A stretch of 64,000 nt of DNA from Gymnorhina tibicen (GCA_013399875.1 VXAZ01006320.1:771148-835147); one strand, 5' to 3'; shown: positions 34,526 through 46,987, counted from the stretch's first letter. Made by a program: numbers and translations. The notes: a model not told the origin generated them from the sequence alone.

Positions 34526-35354
34526 ATCTATCACAGGCTGTATTCTCATGAACCCACAGCTCAGTGGTCACGCCAAGCCCCACAGGAGAGGACACCTGCT
34601 TGCATGAAGACAAGCGCCCACTGTGTGGAGGGCAAAGATCTGTCGCACCACAATGGGACTCGTAATTTAAAGTACGATCCAGTCAGAGTCTGGATCGGCG
34701 CAGCGCCGCTTTTGCAGGCATGTTCTCCGCCCTTGAAACACGCTCAGCAAGGCCTAGGACTGCAGGGGGACTGAAATTATTTAAACTGCCCTCCTGTGTG
34801 ACAGATGGACAACATGACAGTTACCCTGCAGACCTAAACAAGATTCCAGTGCTTTAGCAGTATCTGGCAGCACATGCTCAGCCATAGGAGCACCTGGCCA
34901 TAGAAACTCAAAGTGCTTTGCTTCTAATGGGCCTGATTTATGGCTACTAAATGATAGAAGCCAGAATGTCACTATTTCCAAATGAGTAAGAGAAGTGGGG
35001 AGATTTGTTCGCTTTTCTCTGGAAGAGGCAAGCTTTTTCTTATCCAAGCAGCAGTTCCCTTTGCAATAGCTTCCACCCAGTATCAAATCATCCTTTTATT
35101 TCTGATGACAAGGTCAGCAGTTCCACCTTACCTTCAGAGCCCTTACCACTCCCAGCAGACTGTCTATCCCACATACCAAATTCACAGCAAAAATGATGAT
35201 CCATATCCTTTTCCTTTAGGGCCTAGATGAGGGACAGTCAGCTGTTAGGCAGGGTGATCCCCACTCAGATGCCACACTGGCCAAATCAGACAGCTTGCTT
35301 TAAAGCACAGAGAGGTTCAGGAGTACATGTTCTGCCCCAGCAGAAGAGGCAGCT

Positions 35355-35931
35355 AACAAAGGGCATATAAGACTGTATTCTCAGGACTTTCACCAGTAGG
35401 TTAAGGAAAGTGTTTATTTCCCTTCATACTGTACACTTGCTAGACCATATGTGGGTACTTGGATGAGCTCTGGATCTGTCAGCACAAGAAAGTTGTTGAC
35501 AAACTGGATCAGGATCAGTCTAGGGCCACCAAGGGCCCCAGGGGCTGAAGGACTTGCCCTGCAAGGAGAGGCTGAGAGACTGGGGCTTGTTCAGCCTGGA
35601 GAGATTTGAGAGAACTAACAGCCCTCTATCCAGTACAAAGAAGAGATAAAGCCAGGCTTTTTACTGCAGTACTTCGCAGGAGAAAAGGAAACAATAGCTT
35701 TTAAATGAAATGGAAGCAAAAGAGTCTTCCCTGCTTAGATAGTGCAGCTATTGCAGCCATTGCCCAGAGGGGTGGTACAGACTCCACACTCTGAGGTTTT
35801 CAAAACCCAATTGGACAAAGCCCTGAGCAGCCCAGCCTAAGTTCAATCCTGACCTTGCTTTGAGCAGGAGGTTGGACTCCTGAGGACCCTGACAACCCTT
35901 CCAGTCTGAAGGATTCAATTATTTTTTTCTT
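35355..35931 (+). repeat. CR1 LINE 3' region (about 575 bp), plus strand
   Basis: Begins around 'gcatataagactgtattctc', then 'accagtaggttaaggaaag', 'ccatatgtgggtacttgga', 'cctgcaaggagaggctgagag', 'ggcttgttcagcctggaga', 'ttgcccagaggggtggtacag', and a terminal 'gaggttggactcctgaggac...ttccagtctgaaggattcaa'. This is the complete CR1 3' landmark order. It is an older copy than that at 42.5 kb, with decayed middle sequence. Confidence 0.9.
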
Positions 35932-36358
35932 TGCCCCTCAAAACTACAGCACCAATTTCCTTAACTTTTAATCCCATCCAGATATTCAAATATAGTGGAC
36001 ATCTCAATAGCTAAATAAAATGGGACAGCTCTGAAAAACTAAACCTGTTCCTTAATCACACACACAAAAATCAATAGACATATCTGAGGGAATCTTCTCT
36101 CTCTTCATCCTACACAAAGGCAATGCCCCTCTGCCCTCTACACAGAGATCCTTTCCTGAGGATGGATGCACTATTTGATCTCTCACTCTTGTTTATAATG
36201 TTACAGCTCTACAGCTACCCTTACTCTACAATTTGACAGCCTTTTTCTCTTGCCAGAGAAGGAAGAATTTTCTCTGCTATGACATGAAGAGATGTCACTT
36301 TTGTATTGCTGTCGTTTTCCCCAGATGCACATCACTCTCCCAGTCTCTGAGGGAATGT

Positions 36359-36390
36359 GCATATTCATACAAAGTTGGAAATGAATATGC
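36359..36390. other. Perfect inverted repeat, 10-bp arms, 12-base spacer (POU-like half sites)
   Basis: GCATATTCAT (36359-36368) and ATGAATATGC (36381-36390) are exact reverse complements around a 12-base spacer. Each arm resembles a POU-domain half site (ATGMATAT-type). It could bind a dimer or form a hairpin; no longer pairing is seen. Confidence 0.85.
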
Positions 36391-38780
36391 CTGAATCAGC
36401 CCCTAGACTGGGCATGCATACACAGCCTTGTGCTAACACACCCACCCACTCAAAGATTAACTAAATTTTGACCTGATTGCATCCAATTAACCTGAATTTC
36501 TCACTTTCTTGCAAAGCAGTTTCCTTCGCAAACCCGTTGGCCTTTACCTCGTGGCTATATTGTAAGTGTGATGCCCTAGAAAAATGCAATGCAATGAGAC
36601 AAAAACAAAGCAGAGAGCATAAATGGGAGGAAAAAGAGAGAGAAGAACCAGGAAGATGTGTAAATAGAACAAAGAGGAAAAGGGAAAAAAGTGAAGAGAA
36701 ATCAAAGCTAAATAAGGCACAGAAGCAAAGTATGTAAAGCTGGTAAAAGTCATGGGGGTGCAGTGGATCTAAGAAGAGTTACGGAAATATATTTGGACCA
36801 AGAGAAAAAGGCTCCAGTCTGGGGGGCAGGGGAGACAATACAAAGCCAAACCCCCAGAGCTAATTAGAAGACATATTAGAGAAAGCTACAATCAACACAG
36901 ACTGAGTTCCTGGAGCCCATCACTCCCCAGTGCTTCCCGGACAGCCACCAGTCTCCTTCATTGCAGGTGCATCTCTGGCACAGCAGATCCAGCATGAGCT
37001 GGGGACATCGCATCCCATGGTGACATAGCAGAGAGAATGGGGGCAGACGAAGATGGAAAGAGAGCAAACCAGAAATGGTATTAAATGAGACCGAGCCCAT
37101 TTATCAAACAAAGCACAAAAGAAATAGAGACTTATTTTTGGATAGTGCTTCTGAAGTGAGTAACCCTGCCCCCTCCCTGCTTGGTCCTCTAGCCCACCTC
37201 CCTCCCTAAGTTCACTGCTCTATTTTGGGTTTAATTATACACTGTGCACAGGGACAGAACACACCAAGATCTTCCCTGGTACAGAATTTAAACTCTTCTA
37301 TTTTACCTGTCCCCCTTTTCATTTCACACAGGCTTATTAAAAGAAGGAAAAGAAAATAATTTTGTTTCTCAGATGAACCAGAACACCATTTGATTTTTTC
37401 CCCCCTTCAATCAGGCCTCTGTGCCTCAGTGTCAAGGCAGCTCTGTCAATTATGAGCAAAGGTTTTATGAGGTCATGTTTTTAGCTCCTTTTAAAAGAGG
37501 ACATAGACTGAAAGGGGAAAAATGTAAACAGGTGTAAAGTAAAAAAAGGGGGAGCCAAGAAGACAAGAAGGGGGAAGTGATGTATTGAATTTTTCTGTAA
37601 GAAAAATTATCTCACCCAGATACTGGAAACCATTTCTGCTCCTCTGGGCATGTCCCCTCAATACTACTGGAGGCCACCTGACAAGACCAGGTAGTCACTC
37701 TTGGTGCAACAGCAAGGTGTGCCAAGTCTGGTGCATATCCTTGGCCACTGAGGTGGGAGGTGGCAGCAGGGAGAGACCTGCAGGCAGTGACAAGCCAGAG
37801 ACCAGGTCTGGGCAGAGATAACATGGGGCTAGAGGAGCCCATCCCATATAGAGACCATCAAGAGACCAGCATGACCCCTACAGCCCTGGGCTGCCCGCTG
37901 TAAGAGATGCAAACCTCATTTGGAGACACCCTGACAAGAGGAGAGGAGAGCACCAGTTCTGGGGACAGCACACAGCAAAGACTATGAGCAGGCTAAAATA
38001 AATTAGCCCCTCCCAAGTCACAGGTCAGAAGTGCCAGGAGCCCACACAAGATGAAAGAGAAGCTGACACCACTGCAAAAAAGCTGTGCTGATGGTATCCG
38101 GGATAGACTCACACTTTCTACATACTTCTTGTCACAAAATAAAGCCTGTTGTTGCCCAGCCATCCATCTCCAACATGTTCCTCTGCTGCCTGAGACCTTG
38201 AAATTAGCACTACTAATTGTTTGCACAACTGCAGTGCTTACATGCCCTGGTCTAGCCAGGGCCCATATCCCAGGTGCTACACGAAGTATAAAAGAGAGAT
38301 GATACCTTCCCTCCACCACAAACCACCAAGTGAATCTCAGCAGTCACGGCATTTGAGGCAGCAATGTGAAATTAGGGTGGAGGGGGTGGTTGTTCCTCTG
38401 CAGCCTTTAAGAGCAGGCAATGCAATCCCTCCTTGCAGCAGGCTCCCAGCAAAGCAGGCACGCACAGCTTTCAGACGAAGGGGAAGATGACAAAACAAAG
38501 CACAGGGCACAGACAGATGTCAAGGCAAGGAGCCTCTTTTGTGCAGAGAGGTACTGGTGTGGGACCTTCCTCTTTCATTCTTCATCAATGGAAAGATGAA
38601 TCAGTAGATGCATATGACAGACTTAAAGCTCAAATATGTCAGTCTGAGGAAATAATGGTTCTTTAGTGAAGAGATTAGGCTCATACACAGAATACAAAAG
38701 GACCGAGCAAGTCACAGGCTCGTGTGGAAAGCTGATTTAACCTTAACCCAAGCCAGAGAGATTTTGAAAAAATCTGTGAA

Positions 38781-38811
38781 ATGCAAATTCATTTTACAAT
38801 TAAATGCAAAT
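38781..38811 (+). promoter_or_regulatory. Paired ATGCAAAT octamers
   Basis: Exact octamers at 38781-38788 and 38804-38811, both on the plus strand, start 23 bases apart (about two helical turns). The octamer is the canonical POU-factor site; neuronal POU factors make it plausible in this gene. Occupancy is unknown. Confidence 0.4.
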
Positions 38812-39189
38812 TTAGGCTCGAGACAGCAGAAGCAGGTATTCCAGGTGACATCGTTCAAAAAAAGACAAAGAAATCCCCAGAGTCGAAAGATACTGAAAAC
38901 TAAAGCAATCACAGATCATCAAACTAGAACTACAAAGGGCCAGCTCCACACCTCATCACAGCCAAAAAGTGATCCTCTGCTGCAGCTGTAACAAGCTTCA
39001 CACAAACAGGAAAATAAACCCAGAAAATGCTTAGCATTTAGTCAATTACATCATCAATGCTTACACACAAGAAATGCTTTCTCAAAGTTACATTACAGCT
39101 ATAGACAAAACTTCCTGCACACTTGGGCAGCACTGGTACAGTGATCCACATGTTTTGGTAACTGCAGTGACCACAGTACAAACTGCTTC

Positions 39190-39257
39190 AGGAGCTGGAC
39201 TTGCATAATCCTTGTGGGTCTCTTCCAGCTCAGGATGTTCTGTGATTCTGTGATTGC
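39190..39257 (+). repeat. CR1-type 3' tail, plus strand
   Basis: 'ggagctggacttgcataatc' then 'cttgtgggtctcttccagc' and 'gttctgtgattctgtgattg'. This terminus closely resembles the tail of the tRNA-Ile SINE at 29.67 kb, including the tandem terminal octamer. It is either a CR1 end or a headless SINE. Confidence 0.88.
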
Positions 39258-40544
39258 AGCTACAGCTGAATAGAGACAGAGCTCTATCTTGTTATGCCAG
39301 ACACTGGTGCTCTGAGCAGCATTAATCACAGAAAGTAAAGAGCATATCTAAGGAAAATGCTCAGAAATCAAAGGCAAGGCATGCTGCTTATTCGGGACTC
39401 GAAGTACAAGTGCAAATAACTATTTCCACCTTGGTCACAGAGAAAAAAAACCAACAGTAGCGTTTGGTAACAACTTTCCATACGGTGCACACAGATTAAT
39501 GTGTTGTATCTGGAAGCCTGCCTCACTGCAGTGCCGGACATGGGGGCACGGGCTGCAGGTCTCTTCTGGTATGGCATGGCTCTCTTCAAGGCCCTGCAGA
39601 GAAACACAGGGCTCCTCCGCGGAGTTGCCCTCCCTTCGTGAGCTGCGTTAAGATGGAGGGTAATCACCACTGAGTCATTCAGATGGGACTGGAAAACAAA
39701 CTCCAAGCAGGAGGAAGAGGAGGTGGAAGCAGCCTTCAGGCTGGAGGTCAGCTGTCAGATGCATTTCAGAGGCAGAGCCTCCAGGAAAAGTAGTTTTTAA
39801 AAATAAAGTTGAAGAAAATGTCATCTCTGTTATGGGCAAATATTCATCTTCCAAGCTGCATGGGTAGCTGAGGGATGAGGGTTTCCCCTCTGCTGACATT
39901 AAAGCAGATGAGTAGCAGACTCCCAAGGCACAGGAGCTCTGCAGGGAGCAGGGGCTCCCTTGCATGCATGTGTTCCAAGGGTGAACAGCCATGCGGAGTC
40001 CCTGCTGTCTGATAAACTGTGAGTGCACACTGCAGGATTTCTGCTGCGGAGGCCTTTGCGTGGCCTTTCAAGTCTACGTGACCTCCTTGCAGTAGCTTTT
40101 CTTTGAGACCTCTGCTACTCTGCCAAAAGGGACCCAAGTAGGACCAAGCAGGATTCAAGAGGTGGATGGTACAGACATCTAGGCACTTTCCTTAAGGAGA
40201 CAGCTAAAAATTTTATTTCCCCCAGCATGCAAAACCATAGTAGTATAGAAAGTCTGGAGAGTTGTAGAGAAAGTAAAGCTTCCTGTAAAGCCAGTCTATG
40301 GCTGTTACTGCAAGTGTGAACACTGCCTGAGAAAACCCGCTGCTGAAGAGAACAGCCAAGTTCCCAAAAGACACAGGAGATTATATATGCAGGTACATAC
40401 AAGCATTTTGGCAAAAAGCAAGGATTAAGCTTAAATTAATGCTTGTGCACGTTGTTTGGATGTCATATGAGAGCTCTCTAACTGGCTTTAAATCTCCTCT
40501 TCAGGTCTCGCAAAGACTAACTACTTAGATCATTACAGAATTAC

Positions 40545-40612
40545 AAATTAGTGCATTTTAATTATTAAATAATGCATTTCTAATTAGGGTAATCCATTAA
40601 AGGAACAATTAG
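40545..40612. promoter_or_regulatory. Candidate enhancer: dense TAAT/ATTA homeodomain-type block
   Basis: Within about 70 bases there are TTTTAATTATTAAATAATGC, then TTTCTAATTAGGGTAATCC and 'acaattagag', i.e. at least five TAAT/ATTA cores including TAATTA. It is non-repetitive. Function is inferred from motif clustering. Confidence 0.3.
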
Positions 40613-42471
40613 AGAACAGGGCCTAATTCTCCCTGTTTTATTCCATTTCTCCTGGATTCTGCCACGAACATGACATAACAAGTGGTGAAAGCACCCTACA
40701 GACAAGCTTTGCTACAAATACACATGCATTAACTAGTAAATGCATTTTTAAAAGCACTCTTATAATAGAAAAAAAGCATTCGCGCTCCACAGTTGAGATT
40801 CGTGAGATGAAGCAGCTTTCAGCCACACAACAGCACAACTCCAAACCATATCACAGGTTTCCCAAGACAAGATTCCTGCTGTTCTCCAAGGTCACTCAAC
40901 CCCACCGTTTGAGATAAAGGTCACAGATGTTAAAGTATTCTGCCGCAGTAACAAATCTCAGCGGCTTTCACTTAATCATGCTTCACCTTTCCACGTATCT
41001 TCAAACCACAGGGTGGCAAAATCTTCTGGTCCCAAGAGGTGCTGAACGTTTACTTGTTAGAGGGGAGAGGATTCTGAGGAAAAACTGGATGGCCACTCAC
41101 ATGTCTCATTAAATGCAGAGAACCTCAGCATACCAGCATGGGTGCTCTCTGGTGCTGCAATAGTCATATACAGGCTTTTAAGTCTTGCTGTGTGTTCAAC
41201 TCAAGTAACCCACACACAAAATCCATAAGCTATGGGCTGACCACAGCTGCGCTCATCCAGGCAAAAAATGAAGTGAAGAGATGCATCTTCCACATGATAA
41301 AGTTGTGTGCAGAGTTTGCATGTATACATGAAAGCAACCCTATTTCATGGTTATGTGTGCAGAGAAAAACTAACACAAATGGACATGTATTTATATGCAA
41401 AGCTTTAAGGCCAAATTTTACATCTGCTGAAGATTAGAGATCCAGCAGTACCTTGGTTCAGAAAACAACATGGACATTTGTTAGTGCTGTTCTCTGCAGA
41501 GCAAACAGTTCATCTCTGCACATAAATCACAATTCATCTTCATTTCAAAAGCCCATCTAAGGACAAACTCACACGCACATAAGCTCCTGATGAAATAGAG
41601 GTAGGTACCATGGAGGAGGATTCTTTACCTATGCCCAGCTAGGAGCCAAACAACAGCCAAGCTCTGGATCGTCCCCCTTTTATAGAAGGTGTGACTTGCA
41701 GTGAACAAAGATAGCTTAAAACAAAATAAAGGCTATGGGAGAAACAGCCATACCAGAACCTAATCCGCAAAGATTTTTGAGTGTGATAAAAACTGAATGA
41801 CAAAAACTCAAGTCTACTATTAAACAGTAAAACCACTCCAGGAAAGTGCTGGAACACAGTTTGCCTCCAGCAGCTGGTTTGAGGGATGTAGAACAGTTAA
41901 ACACGTTGGTCAACAGGCTAACTGTAAACTGTAATTTAAATAAGTCAGCTGTAATGCCAGCACCATCCATCCCTTTCCCTCCCCCCCAAAAAAACCCCCC
42001 AAAGGTTCAGGAGGCATTTTGTTCCCTCAAGAGCAGCAGCCAGTTGCATTTGGATTGCAATCTCGATATAGAGCTAACAGAAAACACATCCAGGTGTTTT
42101 GTAACCTTGCTTTCAAACATAGTATTAATAGTAGAGAGAAAGATTTAACTGGCTGAAAACCTTTTGAAAGGTTGTATGCCCTTTAGCTTGGTTTATTTTA
42201 TCCTTACCTTTTAATACAGAATAATAAATTCCCTGATCTAAAATTACAATCTCATAAATATCAAACAGATGGCTGTGAGCTCCTCTTAAGAGCATGCTTT
42301 GGAGCAGCACCTAGACTACAGTATACAATGCCAAAGATGAAGAGATGATGGAGCTTGTTTCACCTAACAAATCCCCTTTGCTTTTCTAAAAATTACTATG
42401 TAGTCATGCGGGGGGGGTAGCAGAAAATTGCCCTTTATTTCCAAGTAGAATATGAACTGAGAACACTCCAG

Positions 42472-43041
42472 GTCGAGGGAGGTGATTATCCTCCTCTACC
42501 CTGCTCTCATGAGAAACCCCCTGGAGTTTTGTGTCCAGCTCTGGGCCCCCCAACACTGGAACATGGACCTGTTGGAGCAAGTCCAGAGGAGAGCCACAAA
42601 GATGATCAGAGGGCTGGAGCACCGCTCCTGTTAGGAAAGGTTGAGACAGCTAGGATTGTTCAGCCCGGAGAAGAGAAGGCTCTGGGGAGACCTTATTGCA
42701 GCCTTTCAGTACCTGAAAGGGGGCTTAGAAGAGAGCTGGAGATGGACTTTTCACAAGGGCATGTGATGACTGAACAAGGGAGAATGGCTGCAAACTGAAA
42801 GAGGGTCGATTTAGATTAGATAATAGGAAGAAAATCTGTACCGTGAGCATGGTGAAAAGACACTGGCACAGGTTGCCCAAAGAACTGGGGTATGCCCCAT
42901 CCCTGGAAGTGTTCAAGGCCAGGATGGATGGGGCTCTGAGCAACCCAGTCTAGTGGAAGGTGTTCATGCATATGACAGGAAGGTTGGGACTAGACGTTCC
43001 TTTAAGGTCCGTTCTGATCCAAGCCATTCTGTGATTTTATG
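42472..43041 (+). repeat. CR1 LINE 3' region (about 570 bp), best-preserved copy, plus strand
   Basis: Sense-strand landmarks are all present: 'gagggaggtgattatcctcc', 'ttgtgtccagctctgggcc', 'acctgttggagcaagtccag', 'aggagagccacaaagatgatc', 'ttgttcagcccggagaagag', 'aggttgcccaaagaactggg', 'catccctggaagtgttcaa' and the 'ccattctgtgattttatg' terminus. It is 5'-truncated in the 3' part of the element, as most CR1 copies are. Confidence 0.96.
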
Positions 43042-45404
43042 CAAAAGGTGAGCACGCCATATCAGCATTGCTTCAGAGTGACATCTGTCAATATGGAAGT
43101 AACAGCAGACCAGCTGCTCCCATAGGCAGAGTGAGAGCACTTTCCCACCAACACTTGGACTTGCAGCTCTTATGCAAGTGTTATAACTGGCTGTTTCAGC
43201 TTTCATTAGAAAACCTGCTACCTCAAAGGAAGTCTCTCCTCCAAGCAATTTCAGCAAAGGGTCTTGAAAACTGACACCATTATAACAAAAGAACAAGAAC
43301 TGCACCTTTGTTCTCCAAAGCAAAAGGTGTTTTTTAGTGCTTATTGCTTGTGTGTATGCATTACACTTCTCAGAGATGACAGCACTTGCATAACCAGGTT
43401 TTCACAGCTTTGGGGAGGACCAAGATCTGCCCTGGCCTTGTTGTTGCTCAGTTCTGAGACATTTCATACAGAAGCTATGCACACGCCGTGTACGGCAAGA
43501 AATGCACACCCCACACTTCTGCACAGCGGGAAGCTGTGACCACACCAGCACGGCACTGAGCCCAGGGTAACCCAGTGAAACACTCAACACGCTTTATTGC
43601 TTTATTTCAGTGCCACGGGTAATGCCAGTTCAGAGTGCAGGTGAGCAGAGTTTGTGCCTACATCCAAAGGATGGCAGTCACAGCCTTAGAAAAGCAGCTG
43701 TCTTGCCACATCCAGATGTGCAGCATTTCAAGTTGAATGACAAGGAGATGCCTTGTTTTGCATAAGCAGCAATTAGCAGTTTCCCAAAGGGGCTTGCAGC
43801 AGAGGCAAATTGGGATGGCACTGGCCACTAACAGAAGAGATCAGTGAGAGGAATGTTCTCAAATGAAGCAAGACAGATTACTTGAGCAGCACTGAGAAAG
43901 AGACGCTTGCTCAAATGCATAGTGGTCACTCTTGCCTCGGAAACAAAATGCAGGTAACAAAGTGACTTAATTTTGCACTGGGAAGAAAAGCTCAAACAGC
44001 GTACTAGATCTCATTTACTGCAAACAGAAACACAGGAGACCAATTCTTAGCAGTGAAGTTCTCTAATTACCCTAAACCACACTCATTTCACCTTTTTACC
44101 TCCTCATCAAGATGCACACAGAGAACCATACATCCCATTGGACAGCAAATACCTATGACTAAAAGAAGCTGAATTTGATGATAAATAGCTGTATCTATCT
44201 CTGCTGGATCCTAGAAACACACCAATGGAAAGATTAGATTTCCTATCACAGATGCCAACAAGTAGAAAAACAAGTACTTTTATCCCCCACAAGACATCAG
44301 TTATCCAAATCCAAGCATACCCGAGACTTGCAAACACAGCTGGGAGAGAGGCAAAATAAACCAAAATTTTACTATGACATACAAAACCATCATTTAGACA
44401 ATCAACCAGTATGGCTGAGATCAAACAGTTACAGCTGGAAGTCAAAAATTAAAGCTGCTAGCCCTGTTTGCTATGCAATTATGTACTGCAGAGGGCAGCA
44501 GGTCAGAAAAATAAAGAAAAATCTTTACTTTTGGCATTAAATCAAAATACTGATTACAGAAAAAGAATATTAACCATTTGAATTCTGAAATCTGGCTCCA
44601 TGGGGCTCCTATCCACTTGTTCAGCATTCAGATTTCTCCCAGTATTTGGTCCTTGTTCATACCACTTTTGTAAAGCAGGGCAGCTATTTTGGCAGCCAGG
44701 AGTAGCAAATCCTGGCAGCCAGGCATCATCAAGAACAGGTGTCTGGCTGCTGTCATACCCTGCAGATGACCTGCTCTGTTATGAGCCAGAACTTACTGCA
44801 GACCCTGGATACTCACGGCTTACAGCAATCACTGCAGGCCCCATGGTGTAATGCTTGTTGCCCCAAATAATCCTTTTCTGTGAAAATGAGACTCTTTTCA
44901 TGGCAAAGCTTCCATGAAATTGAGCAGACAACTTTCTGTTGAAAGACAGTTGCGATGAGAAGCTCTGTGAAAGAGATCAAAATACAAAGGCACTAAAGAG
45001 CACATAACTAATATTTACCTGAACTACCCAAGACAAAGCAGACAGAAGTTTCAACAGTTACATAGACCAAAACGGGATTCCCTCAGTGGAACCATATTTT
45101 CCACATGGGAAATTTCCCAAATATTCCTTGTGTGGGAAAAGCAGAATCTATATTTCCCTGCTTGCAAAACTGGCAAGAGTTTAACACAGGTATTTGGCTC
45201 CAAAACAATAACTGATGGGTGCTCCCACCAAGTGCCAAGGCAAAATCCCACTGATCAGCTGTCCCTGAGGAGGCTGCAGCTCCCAGCTCTGCTGGAATCC
45301 AGCAAGAGCTACACAGCCAAGGGTCTCACCACTGTAAGCTGAGGGAGCAGCTGCCGTGGCATCACCTGGAGAAAAACATTGGCATGATCCCAGTGTGGTG
45401 TGAA
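43042..45404. other. Intronic DNA with nothing assigned
   Basis: No repeat family, exon or RNA gene is supported. A minor 11-base direct repeat (TGGCAGCCAGG) occurs twice at about 44.69-44.73 kb. Confidence 0.6.
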
Positions 45405-45600
45405 GCATCGAGGGTGGTTAAGCATTGGAACAGGCTGCCCCGGGAAGTGGTAGAATAACCATCCCTGGAAGTGCCCAAGAAGTAACTGGACTTGGCACTG
45501 AGTGCTATGGTTTGGTTGACACAGTGGTGGTTTGGTCAAAGGTTGGACTTGATGAACTTGGAGGTCTTTATCAAATTTAATGATTCTATGATTCTAAGAT
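45405..45600 (+). repeat. CR1 LINE 3' end, plus strand
   Basis: 'ttggaacaggctgccccggg', 'aagtggtagaataaccatcc', 'ctgagtgctatggtttggtt', 'caaaggttggacttgatgaa' and a terminal 'aatgattctatgattctaag'. This wording marks a different CR1 subfamily from that at 42.5 kb. It ends in the octamer microsatellite typical of CR1. Confidence 0.93.
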
Positions 45601-45869
45601 TAGTCACTTCAAGCATGCAGTCCCCAATTCTGTTATTTTCATTATGCACTGCAGACCAGAAATCCCAAGTACAGCTTGGGGGATGACTGACAGCTCACTT
45701 CTGCATCTAAGGTACTTTGAATATAGCAAGTGCTACACTCCACAGACTCTGAAAATTACTAATCCCATGTACTTCTAATTAGGATTTCAAAATTAGTAAA
45801 TGCTTCTGATTTCAATCTGTGCTCACTGCCATCTCCTCTGTACAAGCTGAGTGCCAAGAAAAGCCCTTT

Positions 45870-45948
45870 CCTCCCAGGGGCATTGTAAAGATAATGTTTG
45901 TGAAGCACTTGGGTTCTATAGTGATGAGCACTCAGGCACTACCGTGAT
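45870..45948 (+). repeat. Possible ancient L2/MIR 3' end, plus strand
   Basis: 'ggcattgtaaagataatg' then 'tttgtgaagcacttgggttc' and 'tatagtgatgagcactcagg' resembles the L2/MIR-type end ('tgtaaagcgctt...gctata'). It is followed directly by a 23-base A-run. Short and tentative. Confidence 0.4.
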
Positions 45949-45971
45949 AAAAAAAAAAAAAAAAAAAAAAA
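45949..45971. repeat. Poly-A run (23 bases)
   Basis: Uninterrupted A-run, the longest in the window. It is a likely mutable homopolymer; origin as a retroposon tail is possible but not shown. Confidence 0.95.
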
Positions 45972-46421
45972 GGACTATGAGAAAATCAATAATCCTATCT
46001 CCAGAGCAGGACTTACACAGTGTGTTGTCAATAAGGCCCAGAGCCACGCATTGAACAAGAAAACAAAGTGTAATCTGGCTGCTCATTAAGTGAACACCAT
46101 CCTTCAAGCACCGACAGAAGCAGGAGAACAATGGGAAAAAGCATGGTCTGAAAACGTAAGAAAAGGCACCGGCCAACTTATTTAGTTGTGTCACTTTGAA
46201 CAGCAGAGGACTTGGTTCTGCAACAGTTCCTTATGTTTCCATCCTCCCCTTCTTCTATTACTCGAGGAGGCCTTAATTAGCCACCAAGTGGTAAAGCACA
46301 ATTATTTTATATTCAGGTGAGCAAGAAATACAGAGAAGTCCAGAAACACACCTAAGCTCAGCCTCAGAGGGAAAGGGAGAGTTTGGCTGATTTCAGCCTT
46401 AAATTTTCACGGCAGGACAGC

Positions 46422-46987
46422 TATCCTGGTTTTGGCTGGAATAGAGTTAATTTTCATCCTAGTAGCTGGAACAGTACTGTTTTGGATTTAGCACAAGAAT
46501 CCTGTTAACACACCAGTGTTTCAGTGGTTGCTAGATACTGTCCTACCCTAAGTCAAGGACTTTTCTGTTTCCTGTGCTCTGCCACTGAGGAGCTTTACAA
46601 GAAGCTGGAAGGGAGCATGGCCGGGACAGCTGACCCAACTGGACAGAGCAATATTCCATGCCATGGAACACCTTGTCCAATATATAAACTGCAGGGAGTT
46701 GGTCAAGAGCTGCCCATCACTAGTCAGAAACAGGTGAGGCACTGGTCAGCGGGTGATGAGCAACTGCATTGTGCACTACTTTTTTCTGTCAGGTGTTATT
46801 CCTCTCTCTCCTTCTCATGACAGTTATCATCATGACTAGCAGTATTGGTATTGTTATTTTACTTTGTTTCAATTATGAAACCACTCTTATCTCAGCCCAC
46901 AAGTTCTCTCTCTTCCCACTGGGGTTGGGGCAGAGGGAGTGAGCGGCTGTATGGTACTTAGTTGCCAGGTGGGATTAAACCACAACA
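46422..46987 (+). mobile_element. Solo LTR of an avian ERVL-like endogenous retrovirus
   Basis: About 566 bp with the recognisable neoavian LTR wording: 'cctggttttggctggaatag' start, 'agtcaaggacttttctgttt', 'agcatggccgggacagctga', TATA box TATATAAA at 46681-46688, 'gtgatgagcaactgcattgtg', and a terminal 'gggattaaaccacaaca'. The 5' end reads TATCC instead of the usual TG start. Flanks ACAGC (46417-46421) and GCAGC (46988-46992) agree at four of five bases, consistent with a decayed target-site duplication. No internal retroviral coding sequence is adjacent, so it is a recombination product. Family assignment is from memory. Confidence 0.85.

Larger units (their letters stand above)
32671..35354. 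other. Intronic DNA with two CpG-dense patches and one MIR-like relic
   Basis: CpG clusters at 33.05-33.22 and 34.61-34.75 kb and a MIR-like fragment at 34.43-34.53 kb are listed separately. The remainder has no recognised repeat or gene. Confidence 0.5.
35932..42471. other. Intronic DNA with several candidate regulatory motifs and one CR1 tail
   Basis: Holds an inverted repeat at 36359-36390, a paired octamer at 38781-38811, a short CR1 end at 39190-39257 and a homeodomain-type block at 40545-40612, all listed separately. Purine-rich sequence occupies 36.6-36.75 kb. No exon or RNA gene is supported. Confidence 0.5.

Noticed and set aside
35203..35210. Perfect U12 donor-like ATATCCTT on the plus strand
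   Set aside because: It is on the strand opposite to CACNA1I and not preceded by a recognisable exon; an 8-base match is expected by chance about twice in this much double-stranded sequence.
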